Part shown: positions 24,316 to 33,145 of the stretch, piece after piece
How positions within the stretch are numbered: the first letter of the stretch is position 1
How the letters are laid out: every line of letters begins with the position of its first letter
Source: Bacteroidaceae bacterium
GTDB lineage: Bacteria; Bacteroidota; Bacteroidia; Bacteroidales; Bacteroidaceae
NCBI GenBank assembly: GCA_017471185.1
Contig: JAFUVZ010000064.1
Coordinates: 1-54,017, forward strand
Length of the DNA: 54,017 nucleotides
Direction of reading: 5' to 3'
Notes under the pieces: model-generated
What the model saw: the letters and a program-made list of their open reading frames with translations, nothing else
Database searches by the model: none
Told to the model about the DNA's origin: nothing
Program-made: the position numbers and the translations under genes

Positions 24316-26832
24316 ATGAAAAAGACCTTTGCTAACAAGCTTTGTGTGCCCGCTGAGGGGATGTATAGCTATGGCGGTTATTATGATGCGCCTGAAGTGG
24401 AACCTGTGAGAGAGATGCTCATCAATGACGGATGGAAGTTCGCTCCAACGGAGCTGAATGGCGCTGAGTTTATGGATTATGATGATTCCGACTGGAAGCC
24501 AGTGGATTTGCCTCATGATTATAGCCTGATTCCCTTGCCAGGTGGCGATAACGACGAACAGATAGGACCGTTCAGTAAGCATTCTCCAGGCAGAAATGCT
24601 ACAGGTCACGTGATGGGCGGAACGGGATGGTATCGCAAAATTATCAAGACAGACAAGAACTTTGAAGGAAAACTGGTGAAGCTGAACTTCGATGGCACTT
24701 ACAATGAGACCAAGGTGTGGGTGAACGGCATCATGGTGGGAAATCATGTCAGTGGATACGCTCCTTATTATTACGATATTACCAGTGCCTTGAAGCCAGT
24801 TGGCGAAGACAATATCATCGCTGTAAGGTGCCGTAACAACGGGCGAAACGCCCACTGGTTCTCTGGCGCAGGTATCTATCGCGATGTGAAACTGGAGATG
24901 TTTGACCCGATTCATGTCGATCCATGGGGTGCTTACGTGACTTTGAGCTATCTGGATTCTTATGAAACAAAGGTAAACGTTGAGGCGAGGGTGGTGAATG
25001 AAACCAATGAAGACAAGACAGTTTCCGTGCAGGTGGTACTTCGCTCACATAGAGGCAGAAACGTGGGTAACGCTCACCAGGAGATAGAGGTGAGGGCTAA
25101 CTCATGGGTGAGAGTGACCCAGATGATGCATGTGAGCCGTGCCGTTATCTGGACACTCGACAATCCTTATCTTTATACTGCGGAAATCACTATCAAACAG
25201 GGTGATAAGGTGATTGATGAATTCAAGCAGAAGTTTGGCGTCAGAAAGATTGAGGTGTCTGCCGACAAAGGTTTCCGTCTGAACGGCGAACTGATTTATC
25301 TCAAGGGTGGATGCGTGCATCATGACAACGGACTCTTGGGCGCATCTGCCTTCAAACGTGCTGAATACCGAAAGGTTGAACTCCTGAAGGAAGCCGGCTA
25401 CAATGCCATAAGAACCGTTCACAATCCTCCTTCAAAATACTTACTCGAAGCTTGCGATGAACTGGGTATGTTGGTCATCGAGGAATTTACAGATGTTTGG
25501 GAGGTTCATAAGACCCCACAGGATTATGCCACTTATTTCAAGGAAACCTGGGAACCAGACCTCACCAATATGATCAAACGTGACAGGAATCATCCGAGTG
25601 TCATCATGTGGAGCATAGGTAATGAGATACCTAACCGTTCTACAGAGGATGCCTTGCGTATTCAAAGCGCACTCATCAAGCGTGTGAAGGAACTTGATCC
25701 AACCCGTTTCGTGACCCAGACGGTTTCACCCCACATGGTTAACGGCGGATGGGAGGAAGTGCAACCCCAGCTGATAAACCTCGATGTGTGTGGCTATAAC
25801 AATATGTCTGATAAGATTGAATCCGACCATGAGCAATATCCTGACCGAATCATCTATACTTCTGCGTCTTATTCATCACACGCATTGGATTATTGGAAGC
25901 CGGTGCTGAATCATCAGTATGTGATTGGCGACTTTGTGTGGACGGCTATTGACTACCTGGGTGAGGTAAGTCTGGGAGAGGCATATTATGCTCCTGAAAA
26001 TAATGACATTTCCCAAGAAGTGATTAGCGAAGGTAAACTGCCAGAGGGAGTAACCCCAGAGAATCTCTATGACATGCAGTTCGCTCATTCTCCAAACCTA
26101 TTTCCGAAATACATCTCTTGGTCTGGAGACTTGGATATAACGGGTCGCAAGAAGCCACAGGGCTATTATCGCAATGTGCTTTGGGATGTAACGCCTGTTG
26201 AAATGCTGGTGCACGAGCCGATACCGGAAGGTATGGTTGAGAACTTGCCTCTTTGGGCGTGGCCTAATGAATATCATCACTGGAACTGGCTGGGCAATGA
26301 AGGCAAGCCTATGAAGGTGAGGGTATTCACCAAGGGAGATAAGGTAAAGCTGAACCTGAATGGTATGACGGTGGCTGAGGCTGAGGTAAATGAACGCTAT
26401 ATCGCTGAGTTTGAGATTCCATTTGAACCAGGACGACTCGAGGCGATAGCTTATAAATATGGTAATGTGATAGGTAGAGCCGTACTAAGAACGGCCAATG
26501 TGCCTCATGGCATCCTGCTTATACCAGACAAGGTGTTGCTTGAGGCTGACCGTCAGGATCTTTCATACATCGTGGTGAAGGTAATTGACAGAGGCGACAA
26601 CAAGGTTACTGATATCGATGTGCCTGTGGAGGTGGAGGTTATAGGTAATGGTGAGCTTGTCGGCTGTGGTAACGGAAGCATCGACGGCATGAAGAGCTTC
26701 AACCACGCTAAGTTCACCACCTGGCGAGCATACGGACAAATTATCGTCCGTCCTTTCGCAAGGCCTGGTGACATATTCGTCAAGGTGAAAAGCGAGTTTG
26801 GCGTAAGTGAAGTGAAGCTGACTGTAAAATAA
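24316..26832 (+). CDS. Glycoside hydrolase family 2 protein lacking the usual nucleophile Glu
   Basis: 838 residues, no signal peptide, so probably cytoplasmic. Layout: sugar-binding domain (GTGWYRK at about 106, NGIMVGNHVSGYAPYYYDIT), immunoglobulin-like domain, TIM barrel from about 300, and C-terminal beta domains. The acid/base Glu is Glu437 in MWSIGNEI. In relatives, the nucleophile Glu sits in a TES/SET segment shortly before DYW and VIGDFVWTAIDYLGE. Here that segment reads YTSASYSS, with Ala517 (gcg, 25864-25866) in the Glu position. GAG to GCG is one base change. If the alignment is right, the enzyme cannot work as a normal retaining beta-galactosidase/glucuronidase-type hydrolase. 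Otherwise the frame is intact and well conserved. Confidence 0.88.
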   Translation: MKKTFANKLCVPAEGMYSYGGYYDAPEVEPVREMLINDGWKFAPTELNGAEFMDYDDSDWKPVDLPHDYSLIPLPGGDNDEQIGPFSKHSPGRNATGHVMGGTGWYRKIIKTDKNFEGKLVKLNFDGTYNETKVWVNGIMVGNHVSGYAPYYYDITSALKPVGEDNIIAVRCRNNGRNAHWFSGAGIYRDVKLEMFDPIHVDPWGAYVTLSYLDSYETKVNVEARVVNETNEDKTVSVQVVLRSHRGRNVGNAHQEIEVRANSWVRVTQMMHVSRAVIWTLDNPYLYTAEITIKQGDKVIDEFKQKFGVRKIEVSADKGFRLNGELIYLKGGCVHHDNGLLGASAFKRAEYRKVELLKEAGYNAIRTVHNPPSKYLLEACDELGMLVIEEFTDVWEVHKTPQDYATYFKETWEPDLTNMIKRDRNHPSVIMWSIGNEIPNRSTEDALRIQSALIKRVKELDPTRFVTQTVSPHMVNGGWEEVQPQLINLDVCGYNNMSDKIESDHEQYPDRIIYTSASYSSHALDYWKPVLNHQYVIGDFVWTAIDYLGEVSLGEAYYAPENNDISQEVISEGKLPEGVTPENLYDMQFAHSPNLFPKYISWSGDLDITGRKKPQGYYRNVLWDVTPVEMLVHEPIPEGMVENLPLWAWPNEYHHWNWLGNEGKPMKVRVFTKGDKVKLNLNGMTVAEAEVNERYIAEFEIPFEPGRLEAIAYKYGNVIGRAVLRTANVPHGILLIPDKVLLEADRQDLSYIVVKVIDRGDNKVTDIDVPVEVEVIGNGELVGCGNGSIDGMKSFNHAKFTTWRAYGQIIVRPFARPGDIFVKVKSEFGVSEVKLTVK

Positions 26833-26864
26833 GCAGGGTATGTCAAATTTGACACACCCTGCTT
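26831..26864. terminator. Bidirectional hairpin between convergent genes
   Basis: AAGCAGGGT and ACCCTGCTT form a 9-bp stem around an inner GTCAAATTTGAC inverted repeat. It lies between the GH2 stop and the 3' end of the PPOX gene at 26890 and can serve both strands. Confidence 0.65.
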
Positions 26865-26889
26865 ATGAATTATCTGAAGATTGATTTAA

Positions 26890-27402
26890 TTACTTCACTT
26901 GATATACTTTCTTTCCAATCTCAACGCTAATACCTGTCAGCCTCATGAAAGTTAAATCTGTGTCGGTAAGAGCATCTGGATGAGCTTTTATTACACTTGG
27001 GTATATGGCAAGAAAATGTCTGCGTACTTCAGGTGTTTCCGCTTCTACTAACTTACAGCTTACGCGTGCCCAGTTTCGACTGTCCTTAGGATAAAATGCA
27101 ATCTGGATATTGGGGTTCTTTTTAATATGCTCGTAAACATCCTTAGATTTACGTGTCATAGAATACACTTCACCATTATATATATCTATAAAGGTGACAG
27201 GGCGGACACATGGAAGGTTGTCATTTACAGTTGCAAGAAAATAGTGATCGCATTCTTTCAGCATGGTTACAAGTTCTTGGGGAGTCATGACCTCTACTGC
27301 ATTTGCTTTTGGAGTGGCAGAAGTACGGCCATCTGTTTTCTGGGCATACGACACAGTGAATACCGTCAAACTCATAGCTAAAATTAATAAGATTCTTTTC
27401 AT
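26890..27402 (-). CDS. Exported pyridoxamine-phosphate-oxidase-fold protein (second copy)
   Basis: 170 residues. An N-terminal signal peptide (MKRILLILAMSLTVFTVSYA) ends near the AQKTDG segment, so the mature protein is periplasmic. A flavin-binding split-barrel domain of the PPOX (FMN-binding) family follows: HYFLATVNDNLPCVRPV, then GEVYSMTRKSKDVYEHIKKN and CKLVEAETPEVRRHF. It lacks a lipobox, unlike its tandem paralogue 25 bp upstream in transcription. PPOX-fold proteins bind FMN, F420 or heme; exported ones are unusual. It is probably co-transcribed with the paralogue. Confidence 0.85.
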   Translation of the reverse strand: MKRILLILAMSLTVFTVSYAQKTDGRTSATPKANAVEVMTPQELVTMLKECDHYFLATVNDNLPCVRPVTFIDIYNGEVYSMTRKSKDVYEHIKKNPNIQIAFYPKDSRNWARVSCKLVEAETPEVRRHFLAIYPSVIKAHPDALTDTDLTFMRLTGISVEIGKKVYQVK

Positions 27403-27427
27403 TTTGTTGTTTCTTTTAGTTAAACTA

Positions 27428-27967
27428 TTATTTCACACTATATACTTTATCTCCCAGCACGGCTGTTATGCCCACCAGCTTCATGAAAGCGTAATCCGGA
27501 TCATCGATTGGATGAGCTTTCTTCATGTTAGGGTACTTGTCCAGAAAATGAGTACGCACCTCAGGAGTCTCTGCTTCCACCAGCTTGCAAGTGATTCTCA
27601 TCCAGCCACGGCCTTCTTTTGGGAAAGCGGCAATCTGTACCTTAGGATTCTTAACCAACTGCTTGTAAACATCCTTGTGTTTGCGGGTCATGAAATAAAC
27701 CTCACCGTTGATGACATCGCAAAAACTGAAAGGACGGACTCTTGGCTGGTCACCATCCATCGTGGCAAGGAAATAATGTCCGCAGCTTTCCAAGTAGGCT
27801 ACGAAATCCTCTGGACTCATGGCTGCATTAGCCTTCGGGGTTGCAGAAGTTGTACCGTCTGCTTGTTCCTGAACTCCTTGTGCTTTTTCCTGCTGAGCCT
27901 CTTTTTGAGAGCAAGATAACAGGCATGTCGTTAATGCGACAGCCATCATTAAAAACATCTTTTTCAT
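27428..27967 (-). CDS. PPOX-fold lipoprotein (first copy)
   Basis: 179 residues with a lipoprotein signal (CLLSCSQKE; Cys19 is the likely lipidated residue), then a low-complexity Gln/Glu linker and a PPOX-family split barrel: HYFLATMDGDQPRVRPF, GEVYFMTRKHKDVYKQLVKN, and CKLVEAETPEVRTHFLDKYP. It shares the linker TSATPKANA with the paralogue that follows, so the pair is a recent tandem duplication. It is divergent from an AraC-type regulator with about 150 bases between starts, so regulation by that protein is likely. Confidence 0.88.
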   Translation of the reverse strand: MKKMFLMMAVALTTCLLSCSQKEAQQEKAQGVQEQADGTTSATPKANAAMSPEDFVAYLESCGHYFLATMDGDQPRVRPFSFCDVINGEVYFMTRKHKDVYKQLVKNPKVQIAAFPKEGRGWMRITCKLVEAETPEVRTHFLDKYPNMKKAHPIDDPDYAFMKLVGITAVLGDKVYSVK

Positions 27968-28006
27968 TTCTTTTTAAAGTTTAGTTTATTATTATTGAAT
28001 TTTGTG

Positions 28007-28014
28007 CAAAGATA
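28007..28014 (-). promoter_or_regulatory. -7 element for the PPOX lipoprotein pair
   Basis: TATCTTTG on the minus strand fits TAnnTTTG, 39 bases before the lipoprotein ATG at 27967. It lies in the gap shared with the divergent AraC gene. Confidence 0.55.
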
Positions 28015-28114
28015 GTGGATGATAACCAATACTGTTTTACCCATATTTCCACAATAATTGAAAGATTTACCCCAAAAGTTTGGAAGCCTGGGGGATTTAG
28101 GCTATCTTTACCAC

Positions 28115-28954
28115 ATGGGACAGATTGAAACAAGCATATTATTTCAGGATATCATCTTCTTGGACGATGTGAGGAAACTGACGGGCAGGCAATGTGCTGA
28201 TTATTTCCTGCATATTTTCGTTATCCAGGGAAGCTTGCGCTTTCGAGTGGGAGTTAATGAGTTCTTGGCAAAGGCTAATGATGGAGTTATCCTGATAGAA
28301 GGTAAGCCGGTTTGTGTGTTGGATGTCAGTGAGGATTTGCTGACAACAGTCTTGTTGCTCTCCAATAAATACCTTCAGGTGAATATGCCAAAGATATCCT
28401 TCAATGTGAAAGGGCTGACTTTCTATCATGAACGTCCCATCATGAGCATGAACAATGAGGATATGAAACTCTGTCTGAGCGATTTGGAAGACATTAGGCG
28501 AAGGTTATCTATGGAGGGACATATATATTTTAAAGAAGTGCTCATGCGTTCCATTGATAACTTTACCTATGATATCTTCGACATCTATACCCGATGCAAT
28601 CAGGAACAAACTTCTAAAGGCGGTCAAGAATCTATTATTACCCAGCACTTCATTAACCTCTTGGAGGAAAACGTCTTGCATAATCGAACGGTGGAATTTT
28701 ATGCTGATAAGCTATGTGTTACTCCGAAATATCTATCGAGGGTGTGTTTGCAATCCACAGGGCATACGGCTTCCTATTGGATTGCACAGTTTGCTCTGAC
28801 TCGAGTGTTGGAAATGTTAACTGATACGGACAAAAGTCTGACGGAGATTAGCAATGAGGTTAATTTCCAATCACTCTCACATTTTACCCGTTTCGTCAAG
28901 AAACATACTGGCCTCACTCCTTCCGAATATCGCATGAAGAAAGGGAAAGGGTAA
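28115..28954 (+). CDS. AraC-family transcriptional regulator
   Basis: 279 residues from ATG 28115; a TTG at 28058 would add 19 residues. The N-terminal half looks like a cupin-type sensing domain. The C-terminal 100 residues hold two helix-turn-helix units ending with SNEVNFQSLSHFTRFVKKHTG-type sequence and LTPSEYR, the classical AraC end. It is divergent from the exported PPOX pair, so it is their likely regulator. It ends 5 bp before the 3' end of the convergent antiporter gene. The ligand is unknown. Confidence 0.9.
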   Translation: MGQIETSILFQDIIFLDDVRKLTGRQCADYFLHIFVIQGSLRFRVGVNEFLAKANDGVILIEGKPVCVLDVSEDLLTTVLLLSNKYLQVNMPKISFNVKGLTFYHERPIMSMNNEDMKLCLSDLEDIRRRLSMEGHIYFKEVLMRSIDNFTYDIFDIYTRCNQEQTSKGGQESIITQHFINLLEENVLHNRTVEFYADKLCVTPKYLSRVCLQSTGHTASYWIAQFALTRVLEMLTDTDKSLTEISNEVNFQSLSHFTRFVKKHTGLTPSEYRMKKGKG

Positions 28955-28959
28955 AACTT

Positions 28960-30405
28960 TTATTTCAGGTTGCCATCCTTGATTACCAATAGCTTGTCTC
29001 CTTCTAACAATTCCATCTTTCCATTTGGAACAATAAACTGGGTACCTCTTTTGATAATCATCACCAGCATGCCTTTCGGCAAATTCATGTCTGCCAGACG
29101 GTTGCCGTTTTGCAACATTTCTGCAGTCAGAGTCAGGTCTTCCAATTTGGAGTCAATCTCATCAGGAAGCTCTACGCCAAAATCATTGCCGGTCTTTTCT
29201 TCCGGCAAGTCGAGCTGAAGACATCTTGCCACTTTGGCGATAGTCATCCCCTGGATAAGCAAGGAGAGCAAAGTGATGAAGAACACGATGTTGAACAGTT
29301 GGTTTGAACCTTCGATGCCTGCTATGACAGGATAGGTGGCGAAGATGATAGGAGTGGCACCACGAAGCCCCACCCAAGAGGTGAAGACACGGGCCTTATT
29401 ATTGAACTTCTTGAATGGTAACAGACAGGCATAGACACTGAGTGGTCTGGCTACCAGCATCATAAATGCGGCTATCAGCAGAGCAGCTACTGTTACATCA
29501 AGCATCTCATGTGGATTGACTAACAGCCCGAGGATGAGGAACATGATGATTTGGAAAAGCCAAGTCATACCATCCATAAACGTATTGATTTCCTTGCGGA
29601 ACGTCAGTTTGTTGTTGCCTACTACCATACCCGCTATATAAACGGCCAAGTAGCCGTTGCCATTGGCAAAGTCAGTGACAGTGAAGGTAATGAATACCAA
29701 GCTCAGCAACAAGATAGGGTAGAGCGAACTGTTAGGGAGGTTGATGCGGTTGATCAGCTTGACTGCATACTTGCCTATCAGAAAGCCGATTAGTCCGCCA
29801 AGGACAAATTGCACCAGCAAGCCCCATAACACGTTACCAATACTTATCCCTTCGCCACTGTTAATGATGTCTATCAGTACGATAGTCAGCATATAAGCCA
29901 TCGGGTCATTACTTCCGCTTTCCAACTCAAGCATGGGTTTGAGGTGCAGTTTGAGATTCATGTGTTGTGAACGTAACAGGCTGAACACAGAAGCTGAGTC
30001 AGTAGAAGACATGGTGGCAGCAAGCAACATGCAGGTCAGCAGAGGTAATGCGATCGCTACCCTTGTATAGTTTGAAAGAAAGAAAATGAAGCAACCTGTA
30101 ATGACGGTGGTTAGCAATACACCTATTGTTGAGAGCAAGATTCCCTGCACGGCTACAGGGCGGATGTCTTTCAGCTTGGTGTCAAGACCACCCGTAAACA
30201 GGATGATACTCATGGCTACCATACCAATGAATTGGGCGCTTCTGGCATCATCAAACTGAAGACCTATACCATCTGTGCCAAATGCCATTCCCACCAACAG
30301 GAACAACAACAGGGTAGGGATGCCAAACTTGAATCCCGTCTTACTAATCAAGATACTCAAATAAATCAGTATCGCTCCTACCAATAATCCAAATTCCAGA
30401 CTCAT
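28960..30405 (-). CDS. CPA1 K+/H+ or Na+/H+ antiporter with RCK_C domain (NhaP2-like)
   Basis: 481 residues. About 12 helices cover residues 5-385, with the cation-site pattern LELESGSNDPMAY, in which the Asn-Asp pair is the usual ion-binding position. The C-terminus (about 415-481, including ADMNLPKGMLVMIIKRG) is an RCK_C/TrkA-C domain, which in the NhaP2 group gates cation/proton exchange. It probably sets K+ or Na+ and pH balance. The Nqr Na+ pump is encoded elsewhere in the window. Which ion it moves is not clear from the sequence. Confidence 0.9.
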   Translation of the reverse strand: MSLEFGLLVGAILIYLSILISKTGFKFGIPTLLLFLLVGMAFGTDGIGLQFDDARSAQFIGMVAMSIILFTGGLDTKLKDIRPVAVQGILLSTIGVLLTTVITGCFIFFLSNYTRVAIALPLLTCMLLAATMSSTDSASVFSLLRSQHMNLKLHLKPMLELESGSNDPMAYMLTIVLIDIINSGEGISIGNVLWGLLVQFVLGGLIGFLIGKYAVKLINRINLPNSSLYPILLLSLVFITFTVTDFANGNGYLAVYIAGMVVGNNKLTFRKEINTFMDGMTWLFQIIMFLILGLLVNPHEMLDVTVAALLIAAFMMLVARPLSVYACLLPFKKFNNKARVFTSWVGLRGATPIIFATYPVIAGIEGSNQLFNIVFFITLLSLLIQGMTIAKVARCLQLDLPEEKTGNDFGVELPDEIDSKLEDLTLTAEMLQNGNRLADMNLPKGMLVMIIKRGTQFIVPNGKMELLEGDKLLVIKDGNLK

Positions 30406-30453
30406 TATTTAAGTTGTTTTTTATTGTTTACTCGTGTCTTGTAGTTCGTATAT

Positions 30454-31461
30454 CTATTGTCCTCCCAATCTGTCGAAGAAAACTATCACATCTTCCCACG
30501 TCTTGTATGGATCCTCGCCAAACTTAATATTGGTACCCATAAAACCATCTGCACCATCAGACTCATGAGCGTCAATCAAGTAATCGCCATAACTCAGGTT
30601 CTTGTGATTAGACAAAATCAGACGGTTGTAAGCAGGCACTCCCAACCATTGCTCCACCCATCTCACTTGTTCGCTCCAAACATCCGGGCTATTGTAGGGA
30701 GCGGTACCTAATATATAGGTATCATATACTGCAGACAACTTTTGGAACGCTTTCACAGCTGTAGGCATCGGAGTTCCATCAGGTTTGCGTAAGGTATCGT
30801 CTAAGCTGACGTAAAGGATTGGTCTTTCCCGACTTTCCTGACGATCGTCAATCCACTGAATGACAGGTAATACGCAACGAACAAGGGCATGGTCGTTTAA
30901 AAAATGCTCTCCATCAAAGCGGATGGCTTGTGGATAATGTTGCGAGTATAAGTCAAAAGTATGCACCAGTTGGTCATGAATGCCGAAGAGGGCAAACACT
31001 TTATGTTTTTCTTTTTCCTCAACTTTTTCAAAACAATGACTTGATACCTCACGGAACTCGTTCTGCAAGGCTTTGTTGACCAGAAAATCTTTTGCCCCAT
31101 CCTGACGTGGATTACTGAATTCCACCCGTCCCATCATATTGTGTTCAGCCAATGTGTCGGCAATCTGAAAAGCTGGATTCACCAACAGACGGTCGAATCC
31201 ATAGAGCATTTCCGTAAACATGCCACCCATCGAGGAACCTACTATCAAATCAGGTCTCTCTGTTTCACAAAGATGATGAAGCAATTCCATGGCTTCTGAA
31301 GGATGTACAGGCAGATCTGGTGAGATAACTGTAGCTTGGGGAAGCAGGATACGCAATCCCCTTGCCGACCCAGATGCGCCAGATGAGCCGAATCCGTGTA
31401 CATACATTATTTTTTTGCCCACCATCAGGTCGGGTCTCTTCTCTTTGGTGTTCTCTTCCAT
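30454..31461 (-). CDS. Alpha/beta hydrolase (YqiA-like) fused to a 5'-nucleotidase-like domain
   Basis: 335 residues in one continuous frame. Residues 17-205 are a YqiA-type esterase: MYVHGFGSSG oxyanion loop, nucleophile elbow GSSMGG (Ser77) and a C-terminal His (His186 in DGEHF). Residues 213-335 match the 5'(3')-deoxyribonucleotidase (NT5C/HAD) fold: ILYVSLDDT, then YDTYILGTAPYN, WVEQWLG, NRLILSNHKNLSYGDYLIDAH. In that family the first motif is DxDxT/V; here the first Asp is Ser219 (codon at 30805-30807), so the phosphatase nucleophile is missing. The hydrolase half keeps its catalytic residues. No function can be assigned beyond esterase/thioesterase-like. Confidence 0.85.
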   Translation of the reverse strand: MEENTKEKRPDLMVGKKIMYVHGFGSSGASGSARGLRILLPQATVISPDLPVHPSEAMELLHHLCETERPDLIVGSSMGGMFTEMLYGFDRLLVNPAFQIADTLAEHNMMGRVEFSNPRQDGAKDFLVNKALQNEFREVSSHCFEKVEEKEKHKVFALFGIHDQLVHTFDLYSQHYPQAIRFDGEHFLNDHALVRCVLPVIQWIDDRQESRERPILYVSLDDTLRKPDGTPMPTAVKAFQKLSAVYDTYILGTAPYNSPDVWSEQVRWVEQWLGVPAYNRLILSNHKNLSYGDYLIDAHESDGADGFMGTNIKFGEDPYKTWEDVIVFFDRLGGQ

Positions 31462-31517
31462 AAACTATTATTTTGTGCGAATTTAATGAAAATGTTGCAT
31501 AATACCAAAGTTTGACT

Positions 31518-31525
31518 TATATTTG
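31518..31525 (+). promoter_or_regulatory. Promoter for superoxide dismutase (-7, with -33 TTG at 31495)
   Basis: TATATTTG fits TAnnTTTG and TTG at 31495-31497 lies 20 bases upstream. The ATG at 31552 follows by 26 bases. Confidence 0.6.
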
Positions 31526-31551
31526 TAGGGAAACATTTATTAACTAAAACG

Positions 31552-32166
31552 ATGCGAATGATGGAGACAAAACCTGTTAACGGAAAATTTGAACTGATCA
31601 AGGTGCCGTTCGGCAATGCTGACTTGCAACCCTATATCAGTGGCGTGACTTTAAGCTTTCATTACGGAAAGCATTTGCAAGCCTACGTGAATAACCTCAA
31701 TGCAGCACTTCCAGGTTCTGGGTTTGAAGGATTTTCATTGGAAGATATCGTGCGTAAGGCAGAAGGAGGAGTATTCAACAATGCGGGACAGATCTTGAAT
31801 CATAACCTCTATTTCACTCAGTTTGCTGCTCCTGAATCATGCCAGCCTGCACCAACTGGCAAACTCTTGGTGGCTATAGAGGCTCAGTTCGGTAGCTTTG
31901 AGGCATTCCAGAAGGAGTTTGTGGCGAAGGGTGTTTCACTTTTTGGATCAGGATGGGTGTGGTTATCTGCAAATACCGAAGGCAAACTATTGATCACCCA
32001 GGAACCTAATGCAGGCAATCCCATTCGTAAAGGTTTACGTCCCTTACTGACTTTTGATGTATGGGAGCATGCGTATTATTTGGATTACCAGAACCGTCGT
32101 GCCGACCAATTGAACGATCTTTGGAAGATTGTCAACTGGCGTGTGATAGAAGAGCGCTACGCTTAA
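31552..32166 (+). CDS. Fe/Mn superoxide dismutase
   Basis: 204 residues. Metal ligands: His in FHYGKH (first helix), His in NHNLYF, and Asp and His in DVWEHAYYLDYQNRR. The GSGWVW and NHNLYF blocks are typical of the iron/manganese SodB/SodA group. Bacteroidetes SODs are often cambialistic (Fe or Mn). It detoxifies superoxide in the cytoplasm and suits an anaerobe with oxygen exposure. The start could be any of three near Met codons (1, 3, 4). It has its own promoter. Confidence 0.93.
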   Translation: MRMMETKPVNGKFELIKVPFGNADLQPYISGVTLSFHYGKHLQAYVNNLNAALPGSGFEGFSLEDIVRKAEGGVFNNAGQILNHNLYFTQFAAPESCQPAPTGKLLVAIEAQFGSFEAFQKEFVAKGVSLFGSGWVWLSANTEGKLLITQEPNAGNPIRKGLRPLLTFDVWEHAYYLDYQNRRADQLNDLWKIVNWRVIEERYA

Positions 32167-32168
32167 CC

Positions 32169-33134
32169 TTATCTCCACTTGCCAATTAATGCCGGACAGT
32201 ATCGCCTTGATAGCCAAGCTAATCCGCTGAGTGCCACTATAGCTGTCAGGGCGATAGCAAATGACCATAGATTGCCTTGTGGCATCAATTCTCGCAAAGG
32301 CCAGAAGATACTCTGGTGCAAAGCGAATATAATCAATGTGCCTTCTGAAACCAACTGCACGAAACTATTGGTACAATCGAGCGTGTATCTAATCAGCAGT
32401 AACAGGCCTACGGAAGTGAGGGTGGCACTGAGATAGAACAATGGAACAATATCTCCTGGTGTACAGCGGAATATATTTACAAAACCATTGTGATGGGCAA
32501 TAATTAATCCTATTATCATCCAGCAAATGGGTAAGCCTATCTGTGAGACACGATGCAGCTTGTCAAACATATTGTGTCCTTCATATCGTTTCAAGATGGT
32601 GCCAATGATAAAGAAGGGGAAGCAGATAATCGCTGCGAATATCTGCGTATAGTTATTCGTGGGAGTCATAAAATCGCTGCCTGCAAAATACCATGTAAAC
32701 AGACCGCAGATAATGGCGAGCAGATAGCTACCCTTCAAAGGTAAAGCTGCGTAAGCTATTCGCATCCAGAACAATGCCAGCAGAAACCACAACGGACGAC
32801 AAGCCATACTGAGGTTCCATTGTAAGCCAACAGCCATCGACCAAGGATAATCAGACGTGTATTCTCCTGTGAAAAGACTGTAAATCAACAGATACACATT
32901 ATATATAATATAAGGGACTAACAATGATTTGGCAGATTTTACCAGTTCTTCTTTCAAGGGCCTTTTCTTCTGAAGGAAACCAGAGAGCATGAGGAAGAAA
33001 GGCATGTGGAAGCTGAAGATATAAGAGTTATAATCGGAACGTAGGTGACCTAACACTACTAGGGTTATGGCGATGGTCTTTGCCCAATCCATCCAATCCA
33101 TACGGTTCTTTATAGCTGTAACATCTGTATTCAT
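32169..33134 (-). CDS. Acyltransferase-3 family membrane protein
   Basis: 321 residues from ATG 33134; a TTG 24 bases upstream would overlap the LysO gene. About ten helices. The signature is MDWMDWAKTIAI followed by GHLRSDYNSYIFSFHMPFFL, with the His of the first helix being the catalytic residue in this family (OafA/NodX/Acyl_transf_3). It probably O-acylates a sugar of the cell surface. It is the last gene of a minus-strand run and overlaps nothing. Its stop lies 2 bases from the SOD stop. Confidence 0.85.
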   Translation of the reverse strand: MNTDVTAIKNRMDWMDWAKTIAITLVVLGHLRSDYNSYIFSFHMPFFLMLSGFLQKKRPLKEELVKSAKSLLVPYIIYNVYLLIYSLFTGEYTSDYPWSMAVGLQWNLSMACRPLWFLLALFWMRIAYAALPLKGSYLLAIICGLFTWYFAGSDFMTPTNNYTQIFAAIICFPFFIIGTILKRYEGHNMFDKLHRVSQIGLPICWMIIGLIIAHHNGFVNIFRCTPGDIVPLFYLSATLTSVGLLLLIRYTLDCTNSFVQLVSEGTLIIFALHQSIFWPLRELMPQGNLWSFAIALTAIVALSGLAWLSRRYCPALIGKWR

Positions 33135-33145
33135 ATAACTTGATT

